Source: Terebella lapidaria (Eukaryota > Annelida > Polychaeta > Terebellida > Terebellidae). From it: a DNA stretch of 64,000 nucleotides. This document shows, piece by piece, positions 10,331 through 20,581 of the stretch. The stretch lies in contig OX424559.1 of assembly GCA_949152475.1 (NCBI GenBank), positions 19,561,809 through 19,625,808 on the forward strand, read 5' to 3'. The translations under genes were made by a program, and so were the position numbers. The notes under the pieces were generated by a model. That model had not been told where the DNA came from and did not search any database. It saw nothing but the letters and a program-made list of their open reading frames with translations. How positions within the stretch are numbered: position 1 is the stretch's first letter; every line of letters starts with the position of its first letter.

Positions 10331-13300
10331 TTATCTGTATCGGGCCGGTCTGCGTGCATTGCGTCTGGGTCGATTTGGTCGTGCAGGCGGGGGCGTAGCC
10401 TCGCTTGTCTCGGGGTCGGAAGATACCACAGGCTTTTGCCTGCGTGTCTTGCGTGCCGGTTTTGGTGTGTCGGAACTTGATCTGTGTGATCTTTTCCGTT
10501 GCCGATGTCGACTTGAGCCGGATGAAGTCGGAGATCGCGATTGGCGATTCTGGGTCGTGGGCGAATCAGACTCAGCTGTTTGGTCTGAATCGGTATGCCG
10601 ATCTTGGACTGTTACCTCCCAAGGGTAATAGAACTCCTTGAGAAGTCCCATGGGGTCGGGTGACTGTTCTGGGTCGGACTTGCTTGACGACGACGTGGGT
10701 CGTACAGGGTCGGAGTAGATGTGGGCCGCTTGGTTGTCACCTTCGTATGGCTTGAGCACATCCAGATGAACAACACGAGTGTTCCGAGGGTTGGAAACCA
10801 GGGCGATTCGGTAATCAACCTCGGTTACACGGTCGATGATCCTCCAGGGACCAGTCCAGGGCCGAGCGAACTTATTATTCTGCGTGAGTGGCAGATAATA
10901 ATACCGGACCAGTTCGCCTGGTTGAAACTGGGGTCGTGGTTTCGCGTGGGCGTCATAACCCATCTTTTGCCGAATTGCCGCTTTTGCGAGATGGTCTTGG
11001 GCGAAACCGTGGGCCGTCCTGATGGCTTGCCGCAAATACTCCACATACTCCGGACCACACGGAGGTAGAGGCTCAGGGTCGTAGGTCGGAAACATGAGGT
11101 CGACTGGCAAGTTACACTCGTGTCCATACACCATCAGATGCGGGGTGCATCCCGTGGACGAGTGTACTGAGGTTCGATAGGCCATTAACACATATGGCAG
11201 GTGCAAGTCCCAATCGTTTGCACGATCGCTGACGAACGCACTCAGCATGTTGAGCAATGTCCTGTTGAATCGCTCAACTTGGCCGTCGCTCTGGGGTCGG
11301 TATGGGGTCGTACGAATCTTCTTAGCGCCCAGTAGACGCACAACATGCCGGAACAGGGACGACTCAAACTCAGTACCTTGATCGCTATGGACCGCTTTGG
11401 GGACACCGTGGTAGACTATCCACCGATTCACCAGGGTGTCGGCAACATTTTTGGCCGTATGTCGCCGTAGCGGAAAAGCGTCAGTGTACTTCGTAAAGTA
11501 GTCCGACACAACTAGTACATACCGATAGCCTCTTCCCGTGACCTTGTGGGTGTCGAGGATGTCCATCGCTATTCTGTCGAACGGCGCTCCTGTCGGCAGC
11601 TGTGTCAGGGGCGATCTTTTTGGGGCCGGTTTACCCTTGCGGGTCACACATTGCGGGCAGCGGGCACACCAGCGGGCGACGTCCAGCGCCAAGCCGGGCC
11701 AGTAGAATCGGCGCCTGACTCTCTCGATGGTACGCTGTATGCCGAGATGTCCGACAATCTTGAGGTCGTGTAGTTGGTGCAGAACTTGTGTCCTGAGTGC
11801 TACGGGGAGCACGGTTTGCACCACGGGCCGTCCAGCAGGGTCGGGTTTTATATGTCGAACCAGCACTCCGTCTTGTAGCGCCAGGAGGTTCCAGCGGGAA
11901 ACAAGTGTCTTTACCTCCTCTCCTTGGCGGGCGACTTCTCGCGAGTCAGGCTTGGTGCCGGCTAATATCCATTGCCGCACTTTTCCGACGCTGGGGTCGG
12001 CTTGCTGTGCTGCGACAATGTCCTGGGTCGAATAGTCCGAAAGCCACTTTTGTCCATCAAGTGTGGCGTCCAAAGCACGGACTCGAACAACTTGGCGTGC
12101 CGAAACTAGCTGGGGCAAGACCGGTGATGTTATCGAATCACTGTCCAGGAGGTCTGCCCTTGTCTGGGTCGGAACAACAGTTATCCGACGAACTGGAAGT
12201 TCTCCGGAACTTGTTTCTGGGTCGGTCGGAGGTGTGACGAGTCGTCCGGGACAGTCTTGGTGTTTGCAACTGTGGCACCGTGACAAGCCGTCGGCGTTAC
12301 CGTGTAATTTCCCGGGTCGATGCTCTATCCGAAAGTCATACTGCTGTAGCTTGGCGAGCCACCTAGCAAGCATGCCGTCGGCGTCGCTGTAGTTTTTCAG
12401 CCACCTTAGCGAGCTATGGTCGGTTCGGAGGAGGAATTTCCTACCCCAGAGGTAGTGCCGATAGTGTTGCACCATCTCAACTACTGCCAGTAGTTCCCGA
12501 TAGGTGGTGCAATAGTTCCGCTGGGTCCGGGACAGGGTCTTGCTGGCGAACCCGATGGGGATCTCCTTCCCGTTAACCCTTTGCGAGAGGGCTCCTCCCA
12601 CAGCAAAGCCGCTTGCATCCGTATCGAGGATGAAGTAGTCCTCCGGATTCTGGGTCGGATGAGCGAGCTTGGGCGCCTTGATGAGGGCGTCGCGGAGTCG
12701 CTGGAAAGCTCGTCGCTGGGCCGGTCCCCAAGTGAAGTGGCATTCACCTCGGGTAAGCGCTACGAGAGGTTCAGCGATCTCAGCGTAGTCCTTGATGAAT
12801 CGCCTGTGGTAGTTGGCGAAACCAAGGAAAGCCCTGACGTCGGTGATCTCGCACGGGGTCGGCCATTCTCTGATGGCTTTGACTTTGTTGGGGTCGACTC
12901 GGATTCCTTGGCCGCTCACTATGAACCCTAAGTACAAGATTTCCCGTTGGAACAACTCACACTTCTTGGGCTGAAGTTTCAGGCCTGCCGATCTGATTCG
13001 ATCCAGGACCGCTTCCAGGTTTGCGAGTGCCTGGTCGAATGTTCTGCCGTAAGCTATCACGTCGTCGAGATAGCACATACACCGGGTCCACAAGTAACCA
13101 CGGAGTATGGTCTCCATAAGCCGTTCGAAGGTTGCCGGGGCGTTGCTAAGGCCGAATGGCATGACCTTAAACTGATAGAGTCCCTTCCTTGTGGCGAAGG
13201 CAGTCTTCGGTCTGTCGCTGGGGTCGACTTCAACCTGCCAGTGGCCAGAGGCCAGGTCTAGGGCCGAGAAGTAGTTGGCGCCTGCCAGGGCGTCATGAGT

Positions 13301-14716
13301 GTCCTGAATGTTGGGCAAGGGATACGAATCCTTGCGGGTGACGTCATTCAGGAGCCGATAGTCGACACAGAAGCGTACTTGTCCGTTCTTCTTCCGCACG
13401 AGCACTACCTGTGCGCTCCAGGGCGAATCGGACGGCTCAATACACCCCAAGCGGAGCATCTTGTCGATCTCCTCGTCGATGATGCTTTGCTGCGCCTGAG
13501 GGACGCGTCGCTGTCGTTGTCGAATTGGGGCCGAGTTGCCGGTGTCGATTCTATGCTGGACGACTTGGGTCCGTCCCAGTTGGCCGTCTGGGTGCATAAA
13601 TGTGTCCTGGTATTGGTGAACCAGGTTGGCGCAACGCCGATGCTGTTCCGGCGCTAGTCCGGCGCGATCCACCATTTCTTGTAGATGTGGCGGTAGGTCG
13701 CGGTAGTGACTGGCGTCTACCGTGGCCGGGTCGGGCTCCTCTCCGGGTCGTGGCAGAGCTCCGACGACACTTTCAACAGGGCTTGCTATGGCGACAGGGT
13801 CGGAACGGGTGAGCGTAATGCCGGTATCTGCTGGATTGACTACCGACACCTTTACGCACTGCCGATTCAGGGTCGTAAGTGTTCTCCCCATGATGAGGTC
13901 GGTTTCCTCGGGAAAGGTCGTAAGTGGCTGGACTATCCTCGGGTGTTGTCGAACTCGAACTCGGGAAGTCGGGACCAGCTCCACTATTGCTTCGCTGCGT
14001 GCGGGGACGGTGACAGCTCGTCGCACGGCCATTCTGACAACATTGGCCTCAATGTCTTTATGTGCGAACAGGATTTCTTTGTGTACCTGTATCGTTCCTT
14101 CACCGTAATTCACTACAGCGTGAGCTTGCCGAAAAAAATTCATGCCGAGAATCATGTCGTCATGTATGTCAGCCACACAAAAGGTTACGACCATATGGTT
14201 AGTTCCGACCTGTATTGAGAGGTCGATCAGTCCATCGATCGGGCTTGACTGTCCGGTGACGTCACGAATAATAGCCGAAGTAGACCGCAAATGTCGCTGG
14301 TCAGCGGGGACGTGACGTAGCTGATCGCGTCGGAGCAGGGAGATCTGCGCTCCGGAGTCGAGTACAGCCTTTATCGTCTTGTTTCCGACGTGTACCGGCA
14401 ACTTCCAGCATTTGTGATTGGTGGCGCTGGAGTTGTTGATGACAGCCGGAATTTCGGGGTCGTCTAGCGGTGGCCGGAAGAGTGTGTGCAGAGGCGGCAG
14501 TTTGGATTCCGGTCCACTCGGAAAAGCGTAGAATCCTCCGTCGTCGGAGATCCACTCGATCTCGGACATGCTGTCCGTTCCGGTGCCGTTGGCGGTCGGG
14601 GGTGACACCCCTTCAGGACGACGGTCTCCACGTGGTGGTCGCTGTGGCCGCGGTGCGGACACCCCTTCATAAAAAGAGGCCGATTTCGGGGTCGGAGCTT
14701 GACATTTGGTACACAC
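10331..14716 (-). CDS. pol: Gypsy 1 pol polyprotein
   Basis: Aspartic protease (VLDSGAQISLL), reverse transcriptase (VRFCVDYRLLN, FSALDLASGHWQ, CYLDDVIAYG), RNase H (ILDTDASGFAVGGAL, TDHSSLRWLK), and an integrase with HHCC zinc domain (HDLKIVGHLG, CARCPQC). The integrase DDE core follows (DILDTHKVT, HSDQGTEFES, YRPQSDGQVERFNR) and then a GPY/F-type tail (WTGPWRIIDRVTEVDYR). The last 120 residues are Ser/Arg/Pro-rich and basic. The frame is open upstream of the listed start and overlaps the end of gag in the -1 frame, as in Gypsy elements that make Gag-Pol by programmed frameshifting. It looks whole. Confidence 0.95.
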   Translation of the reverse strand: MCTKCQAPTPKSASFYEGVSAPRPQRPPRGDRRPEGVSPPTANGTGTDSMSEIEWISDDGGFYAFPSGPESKLPPLHTLFRPPLDDPEIPAVINNSSATNHKCWKLPVHVGNKTIKAVLDSGAQISLLRRDQLRHVPADQRHLRSTSAIIRDVTGQSSPIDGLIDLSIQVGTNHMVVTFCVADIHDDMILGMNFFRQAHAVVNYGEGTIQVHKEILFAHKDIEANVVRMAVRRAVTVPARSEAIVELVPTSRVRVRQHPRIVQPLTTFPEETDLIMGRTLTTLNRQCVKVSVVNPADTGITLTRSDPVAIASPVESVVGALPRPGEEPDPATVDASHYRDLPPHLQEMVDRAGLAPEQHRRCANLVHQYQDTFMHPDGQLGRTQVVQHRIDTGNSAPIRQRQRRVPQAQQSIIDEEIDKMLRLGCIEPSDSPWSAQVVLVRKKNGQVRFCVDYRLLNDVTRKDSYPLPNIQDTHDALAGANYFSALDLASGHWQVEVDPSDRPKTAFATRKGLYQFKVMPFGLSNAPATFERLMETILRGYLWTRCMCYLDDVIAYGRTFDQALANLEAVLDRIRSAGLKLQPKKCELFQREILYLGFIVSGQGIRVDPNKVKAIREWPTPCEITDVRAFLGFANYHRRFIKDYAEIAEPLVALTRGECHFTWGPAQRRAFQRLRDALIKAPKLAHPTQNPEDYFILDTDASGFAVGGALSQRVNGKEIPIGFASKTLSRTQRNYCTTYRELLAVVEMVQHYRHYLWGRKFLLRTDHSSLRWLKNYSDADGMLARWLAKLQQYDFRIEHRPGKLHGNADGLSRCHSCKHQDCPGRLVTPPTDPETSSGELPVRRITVVPTQTRADLLDSDSITSPVLPQLVSARQVVRVRALDATLDGQKWLSDYSTQDIVAAQQADPSVGKVRQWILAGTKPDSREVARQGEEVKTLVSRWNLLALQDGVLVRHIKPDPAGRPVVQTVLPVALRTQVLHQLHDLKIVGHLGIQRTIERVRRRFYWPGLALDVARWCARCPQCVTRKGKPAPKRSPLTQLPTGAPFDRIAMDILDTHKVTGRGYRYVLVVSDYFTKYTDAFPLRRHTAKNVADTLVNRWIVYHGVPKAVHSDQGTEFESSLFRHVVRLLGAKKIRTTPYRPQSDGQVERFNRTLLNMLSAFVSDRANDWDLHLPYVLMAYRTSVHSSTGCTPHLMVYGHECNLPVDLMFPTYDPEPLPPCGPEYVEYLRQAIRTAHGFAQDHLAKAAIRQKMGYDAHAKPRPQFQPGELVRYYYLPLTQNNKFARPWTGPWRIIDRVTEVDYRIALVSNPRNTRVVHLDVLKPYEGDNQAAHIYSDPVRPTSSSSKSDPEQSPDPMGLLKEFYYPWEVTVQDRHTDSDQTAESDSPTTQNRQSRSPTSSGSSRHRQRKRSHRSSSDTPKPARKTRRQKPVVSSDPETSEATPPPARPNRPRRNARRPARYR

Positions 14717-14723
14717 CCCTTCA
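14605..14723 (-). repeat. three copies of the polypurine-tract 11-mer, spaced 54 nt
   Basis: TGAAGGGGTGT (element strand) at 14605-14615, 14659-14669 and 14713-14723, start to start exactly 54 nt, in the first part of the pol frame, where it gives EGV every 18 residues. The sequence between the copies is not conserved, so the 11-mer itself seems to be kept. Confidence 0.7.
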
Positions 14724-14862
14724 AGGAGCTGAGGTGTGGGCTGGGCCGGCTGCGGGGTCGTTATTGGTGTCGTTACCGGTACAGTAGTCGTGACAACCGC
14801 AGATGTGGAGCGGGGAACGTTGTCCTGTTGTCTGGAAGGTCCTTGCTCCTCAGCACCTTCCC

Positions 14863-17433
14863 CTACTGGTTTGACGACGGGGTCGGAGGTGTTGGTGGGG
14901 CCGGTTTAGTTTGGTTACCGGTTTGGTTAGGTACTGACAACACTTGAGCTGTCCTTCTGTCAGTACCGGGACCATTGGGCCGAAATGCTAGCGGTTTCAT
15001 GCCGTTACGTACTAGCACATCCTTAAGCCGGAAGCACCGCATCCAGCGATGGCCGGGCTTCTTGCAAAAGAAGCACACCATGGGTCGTCCGGGTTGCGGG
15101 GGTCGATCACCTTTCATCGGGGCCGTTGTTCGTAGGACAGAGAAGATAGCCGTTTCCTCGCATAGTCCATTCTCGTCACTAAGGACACACTGGAAGGCTT
15201 CGGCCACCCACTCGCGTGAGCTGGTTGGCACTGAGTGTTCGTCGCAACCTTGTAGGCCGGTAGTGTCACTGTCCGCGGGGTCGTAGTAGGCCGCAATTTG
15301 CTCTGGGGTTAGTGTTTCCCCCTGAGTGACTTGTCCCATGGCACAGGACAGTTCCTCATTGACAGGGTCGTCTTCCGCGTATCCGCTTGCGGAAATGTCA
15401 GCACGTCGTGTGCCTCGATGTCGATCTCTGGCTGTCCTCTGTTGACGACTCTCTACCTTGAGAACGGCCGTAAGTGCCTCACTGTAACTGTTAAAAGTGA
15501 GGGCACACAGTTTATCGGCAATGGGGTCGGGTTGGCCGTTCACAATTACAGTTCGTTGCCGCGACGTTGGCGTAACGTCATCGAACACTTGCTCCGCCAG
15601 GGCCTGGAGTCGCTCCATGTAGTGTTCCGCGTCCTCTTTTCGTTCCCGCTTGAGGAACGGGAAATCGTCCCGTTTCGACTGTCGACGGGGCTCGGGTTCC
15701 CAGCCCTCTAGGAGTTGGCGACGGAACTCTCCCCAGGGAGTTGCGACCGGGATATTTAGAGCTAGCGCTTCAGCGCGGCTGCGTAGCGTGCTCCGGAAGG
15801 TCGTTGTCTTGTTGAGGTCGGAGTAAGTAAAGGCCGCAGTGAATTGTTCGAAACTCCGAATGTATTGAGTGAGATTGCCCTCCTTAAAGGTCGCACGCCA
15901 TTGAGCCATTTTAGCCGTAGCCAACGTTTGGGGCTCAGACGTGAGTCTCTGTGGCGTGGGCGTGTCAACACTCACCGCAACTGGTGTAGTCGCTGTAGTG
16001 GCCGTCGGAGTCGGAACAGCCGAAGTCGCCGGAGCCGTCGTATCTGGGCCGATCGGGGTCGCGTTAGCGGGGGCGGTCGGTGCTGTCGTCGCGGAGACGG
16101 CGAGCGATGCGGCGGGTGGTGCCGTCGTGTGACTGGGGTCGTGTGGTGCTTGTGCAGCGGGGGCCGGTTGACTGTATGGAGGCGTCACCCATGGTATCCC
16201 GACTGAGGGTGGGAATACAGCCGGTGGTGGATATCGGTATACCGATCCATCTGGGCATACACCATGGTACACTAATCCGGGTTGTGCACCATGATAGCCG
16301 GTGTCAGCGATCACGCTGGGAACGCCACCATATCCAGGCGGTGGGTTCGCGTAGCCGACATGCGGTGAATAGTATCCGACAGCTACTCCATTTGGAACAC
16401 CGCTTGTTGCGCCAGGGTATCCGACTGGCGGTACACCATATCCGTTGGTGTTTCCGACTGATTGTGAGATCGGAGGTCCGATCATTGGCACAACATTTTC
16501 CGCCGGAGCAGACACAACTTGATCTTGCGACGGATCGAAGCGCGGTTGTTCTCCGGTAGTCGGCGATGGTCGGTGCGTGGTCGGCGCGGGAGCGCGTGTG
16601 TCGGAAGTCGGCGTGTCGGGGTCGCAGGGTCGGCGACTTGATGTCGAGGGTGCTTGTCGGGGTCGCGCTTGTCGCATGGTGGCGCGAGGTCCCGCCATTG
16701 TGTCGCTGGGTCGTTGTTGTCGTAGCGGCGTCGCGATCCGGGTAGCGGTCGTCATCAGGATGTCTTCAGATGTCGCTCCCGTCTGGCTGGGTCGTGTGTA
16801 CTCTACCACCGTAGGCTCGGTCGGTATGCGTGAGTACATTTCTGGCGCGGGGCCGTGTTGTCTCGGCGTCATGGACGGCGCCAGGGGTCGATTGGCCGAA
16901 TAAGCGTTCGGCGGGGTCGATTCCGGAACATTGTCAGACTGACAAACCCACTGTCGTATCCGAGAGTTACTTGGTGGGTGCGTAACCATTGACGTGTCTA
17001 TGGTTACCGGCCGAACGTCCACTGCTAATTGTTCTGGGTCGATATCACAATCTACGCTCGCTCTTTGACGTGAGCGCGTATAGTTTCTGTCGGCAAAGTC
17101 ACTTTTCTGGGTCGCTCTAGCGGGCGTGGCCGAGTACGCTCTAGCGTGTGCACGCAGAATGTCACTTACTGTATGTGACGGCGCGAGCGGGTCTTCGTCT
17201 AGGAACTCCTGCACCAGGTCGGTAGGCGGCGAAAACGATCTCAGGGACGAATGGTCGCCAATGGAGTCGAAAAGGCCGGACGGTTGTTGCTCCTGCGACA
17301 GTGGAACTGTATCGCTCATGGCAACTGAGCGAGGGCCGGAAGGTCGGAAGGCCGGATTCGGATTGATCGTCACTTCATCATCCGTAGGGTCGAGTGGCTC
17401 ACCGCGGGAGGCTCCCGGGGCCAATGCCATCAA
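14863..17433 (-). CDS. gag: Gypsy 1 Gag
   Basis: 856 codons starting 61 bp inside the LTR. The first 450 residues are Pro/Ser/Thr-rich with a Gly/Tyr/Pro repeat region (GYPGATSGVP, GYYSPHVGYANPPPGYGG). About residues 500-660 form the capsid-like part (MAQWRATFKEGNLTQYIRSF, WGEFRRQLLEGWEP, RKEDAEHYMERLQALAEQVF). Near the end is one CCHC knuckle, CFFCKKPGHRWMRC, of the kind that binds RNA. Longer than most Gypsy Gags because of the N-terminal extension. It looks whole. Confidence 0.92.
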   Translation of the reverse strand: MMALAPGASRGEPLDPTDDEVTINPNPAFRPSGPRSVAMSDTVPLSQEQQPSGLFDSIGDHSSLRSFSPPTDLVQEFLDEDPLAPSHTVSDILRAHARAYSATPARATQKSDFADRNYTRSRQRASVDCDIDPEQLAVDVRPVTIDTSMVTHPPSNSRIRQWVCQSDNVPESTPPNAYSANRPLAPSMTPRQHGPAPEMYSRIPTEPTVVEYTRPSQTGATSEDILMTTATRIATPLRQQRPSDTMAGPRATMRQARPRQAPSTSSRRPCDPDTPTSDTRAPAPTTHRPSPTTGEQPRFDPSQDQVVSAPAENVVPMIGPPISQSVGNTNGYGVPPVGYPGATSGVPNGVAVGYYSPHVGYANPPPGYGGVPSVIADTGYHGAQPGLVYHGVCPDGSVYRYPPPAVFPPSVGIPWVTPPYSQPAPAAQAPHDPSHTTAPPAASLAVSATTAPTAPANATPIGPDTTAPATSAVPTPTATTATTPVAVSVDTPTPQRLTSEPQTLATAKMAQWRATFKEGNLTQYIRSFEQFTAAFTYSDLNKTTTFRSTLRSRAEALALNIPVATPWGEFRRQLLEGWEPEPRRQSKRDDFPFLKRERKEDAEHYMERLQALAEQVFDDVTPTSRQRTVIVNGQPDPIADKLCALTFNSYSEALTAVLKVESRQQRTARDRHRGTRRADISASGYAEDDPVNEELSCAMGQVTQGETLTPEQIAAYYDPADSDTTGLQGCDEHSVPTSSREWVAEAFQCVLSDENGLCEETAIFSVLRTTAPMKGDRPPQPGRPMVCFFCKKPGHRWMRCFRLKDVLVRNGMKPLAFRPNGPGTDRRTAQVLSVPNQTGNQTKPAPPTPPTPSSNQ

Positions 17434-17475
17434 TGCCGGTCAGGTCTGGGTCGATAATCCGAGACTAGCTCAGAT

Positions 17476-17493
17476 CCTGGTCGAACGGCGCCA
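17476..17493 (-). promoter_or_regulatory. primer-binding site of Gypsy 1
   Basis: On the element strand TGGCGCCGTTCGACCAGG begins one base inside the LTR. The TGG start pairs with a tRNA CCA end. I do not assign the tRNA. Confidence 0.6.
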
Positions 17494-17494
17494 A

Positions 17495-18250
17495 TGTGAA
17501 GAATATCGTTCACGGCCGATATTAAGCCGGTTTAACTGGGTCGTCGTGTGATTCAATAAGCCGGCAGTTTCAATTTAACTGTTTATTGCGGTGATAAAGT
17601 CTGATGATCAATCACTCACAATCAGGGCCGCACTCTCACCTACGTCGGGTGATATCCCAGTCGAATTATATATATTCCTAGTATAGTCCTTTATATAACT
17701 TGTACATATATCCAATGGTTTCTATATCACTTGTATTCAGTTCGTATATTAATAATCGACAGACTTCACAGGAGCTCTTTGTATAGACGTCCTGTCACTG
17801 GGATTTACACTACTCTTCTGCGCAGTAGACCGGGGCCGAGGGACCATGTGGCTGTGTAATTTCCCGCCAAGTGTAAGCGGTGTTGTGATAGGTTGAATGT
17901 GTGGTGCAATGCGCTGATGTCACCGGGAAAGTGGGTTTCCCCGGCTCGTGTTAATACCTGTAATGCCTGTATGTGTGCACGTGATGTATGGAGTATGTGT
18001 GTCAAGTTCTATGTTTAGAAGTCAGTGCATGTGAAGGTCAAGGTCGGGTAAACGGGGCCGAGTGTACTGAGCTAGCGGGGCCGCAGGTGCGTGGTTTGAC
18101 CTGTGTATGTAACCATGACTACATGGAGTTTATGCTTGTGATCGTATAGTGTGTACTTGTCCTGTATGTAAGTCATGTAGAATGAATGTTTGTTGTGGAA
18201 ATGGGTAGTGCGCGGGAGGGACGGGAGTAACAGTCGCTAAAATTACTACA
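17495..18250 (-). repeat. LTR of Gypsy 1 (5' in element sense)
   Basis: 756 bp, appears identical to 4825-5580. It should carry the element promoter. Ends TG...CA on both strands. Confidence 0.95.
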
Positions 18251-18254
18251 TTAC

Positions 18255-20581
18255 TATATATAGATTACTCAGTGAGACTTTTTGTATTATCTGTATAAAT
18301 GTGTCCACACCAATTAGCATGTCTATCTCGACTTATTGTCAAGCGATAAGTGTTCTGGCAAAGTGCACCAACACAGCACGTGTGTATTTGTACGCTACTT
18401 AACACACACTGGTTGTCGAAGTGTTTTTTTTTTTTGTTTTTGTTTTTTTATCTGCTCATCATGATATCAATATATAAATTACGTATGTGACAAATGCCTC
18501 TGTCGAAATGTAAACCGTTCATTCAAGAAAATGCCCTGTGTACACCATGATCCTTGTGTCACTTCATATCGATAAGCAATGATGTCACTGAAGTATGTTA
18601 TTCCATCCCACATCCCAACCATGGCCATCTGTATAACAACGCTGTCGTATCGATACAAATATAATTTACTGTTACACGTATACAATGTCAAGCCTTGATG
18701 TTTACATGTATGATGTCTGTGCTCAGAATACTTCGAAATCTGCAGTTTTTGTGTACTTGTAAAACAGTATTGTAGAGATTGAGGTCTCGTATGATCCACT
18801 GATTTATGTTGCTTTAACCCCACCCCAGTCCCACATGATCACCAAATTTAATAAATATAAAAGGGGGGTGCACGTATTGATCGTAATGTCAGCTCATATC
18901 AAGGAGCAATGATGTTACTAAAGTATGTTATTCTATCCATATTCCAACCACTGCCGTACATGTATGTAAAACAATGTTGTTGTATGGACACATATCTAAT
19001 TTATTGACAGTATTGTGATCGGAATGATGCCGATTTCATGATACTATATTAACGTAGTTCAAGTATATGATATATGCAACATGAATAATAAAGGTGTATT
19101 TTAAAGGGAACTAGATAGCACAGTAGCCCTGGTGGACAACCTCCAATATTTCTGAAAGAAAAATCCTTCTCATCAGCATTTAATGTCGTTTAGTATATAT
19201 AGCAACATGTCTGTTGTTCACAAATGCTGTAATATTCATATTGGCGGTAAACAATGTCAAGCAGCGAAATTGTTCACTATATTTTCATGTAAGATGTGTA
19301 TGCTCTGTTTATTTAGAAATTTGCAAAATCATTGCTTGTAACACTTAGCTGCATAGACCGAGGTGTAGCACGGTTTCATTGACATATGCTGCTCCAACCC
19401 CCACCCCAACTCCATATGTTTATACAACCTAATCAATATGAATGTACATGTTTTGCCATTTAATCAGCCAGACCCCCTTTCGTATATGTCTTGTGTAATT
19501 GTGTTCTGTGCTGTAGTGTTAACTAATCCAAATGAAACAGCGTGTCTGTGTAACTTATGTCGCACAAAACTTACAACAAAAGAATCGCTGTCCTGAATGT
19601 CTTGTGTTGAGTAACAAAACTATGCTGTGTGATAATTATGTCGTAACTAAATGTCCTTTGTGTTGAGTAATAAAACTATGTTCTGTCATATGTCTTAACT
19701 GAATATATCGTGAAAAAAAAATAAAGTGAACGTTCGTGTCTAATAACACACTTATTATTATATGTTGAGTAATGAAGTCATTTGTGTGATTTGCTGTGTG
19801 AATAAAATACGTTAATTATACGTACATGCCCGAATCTAATTACACATATCGTGTCTTGTAATAAAAATATGTCATGTGATCTGTCGTGTCTGCATATAAA
19901 AGTGCTACATTAAAATAATATAAAGATAAGAATATAAAGCTATCAGCAAATGGGAGAAACCCTATTTGATTTCAATTAAATTACATAATAATTTGTGGAA
20001 CTACACATTACATGTGCATAAATACGTACGCACATTAACCTTAAGTGGAACATTGTCTTGAATACTTAACATTTGTCTGTCTTGATGTTTTTTTGTGTCG
20101 TTAACACAATAGAGACACTGCGGACATAATCTCTCACTTTCCTATGCACCGTAAGAAAAGAGGGAATCGAAAGGAACAAGCACTAGCACAATTGTCCAAT
20201 ACAGACGCCAAGTGTCGAGAAATAATAATTGTGAAATATATGTATCTGGAAACTTGAAACACGGAATTGGTCCATTCTGTTTGATCACAACGCGCTGTGA
20301 GCAGCATATCAATAACGATGAGCATGCTACACTTACTCGTATCACGCGTTCACATTTTATTTGTGTTGGGGTAAAAAAAAAACCCACACGAGAATCAGGT
20401 AAAATAACAGTATATCTCTGTTAGGAGATTTGTCACTTCCATCGTCTCAATAACGCTTGTACCCCGCTCGTGAATAGGATGCACATGCATAGCGCTCATA
20501 AGACAGAGGTTCTATCCTTGCACTGCTTGTACATACGCACAGTCAATCCAAGTTATACTTTCTTTCACAGTATTGTAGAAA
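18255..20581. other. AT-rich noncoding with diverged duplications
   Basis: No gene supported. Three diverged copies of one segment (about 18530-18850, 18880-19010, 19240-19430) share phrases such as AAGTATGTTATTC and AACCCCACCCCA. At 19590-19890 short direct repeats of TGTGTTGAGTAA with AAAACTATG occur. If the Gypsy element is ignored, about 2.6 kb separates ORF1-NADAR from the LINE ORF2. Confidence 0.5.

Larger units (their letters stand above)
4825..18250 (-). mobile_element. Ty3/Gypsy LTR retrotransposon with a third ORF (Gypsy 1)
   Basis: A 13.4-kb element lying on the minus strand: LTR, primer site, gag, pol (protease, RT, RNase H, integrase), a 1.4-kb spacer, a 932-codon third ORF, polypurine tract, LTR. 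The two LTRs have the same length and look identical; a 4-bp TTAC duplication flanks it. It looks whole and young. It is markedly richer in GC than its flanks and carries GGGYCG hexamers throughout. Domain order (integrase after RNase H) and the GPY/F-type integrase tail place it in Ty3/Gypsy; I see no chromodomain and no envelope-like ORF. Confidence 0.95.
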
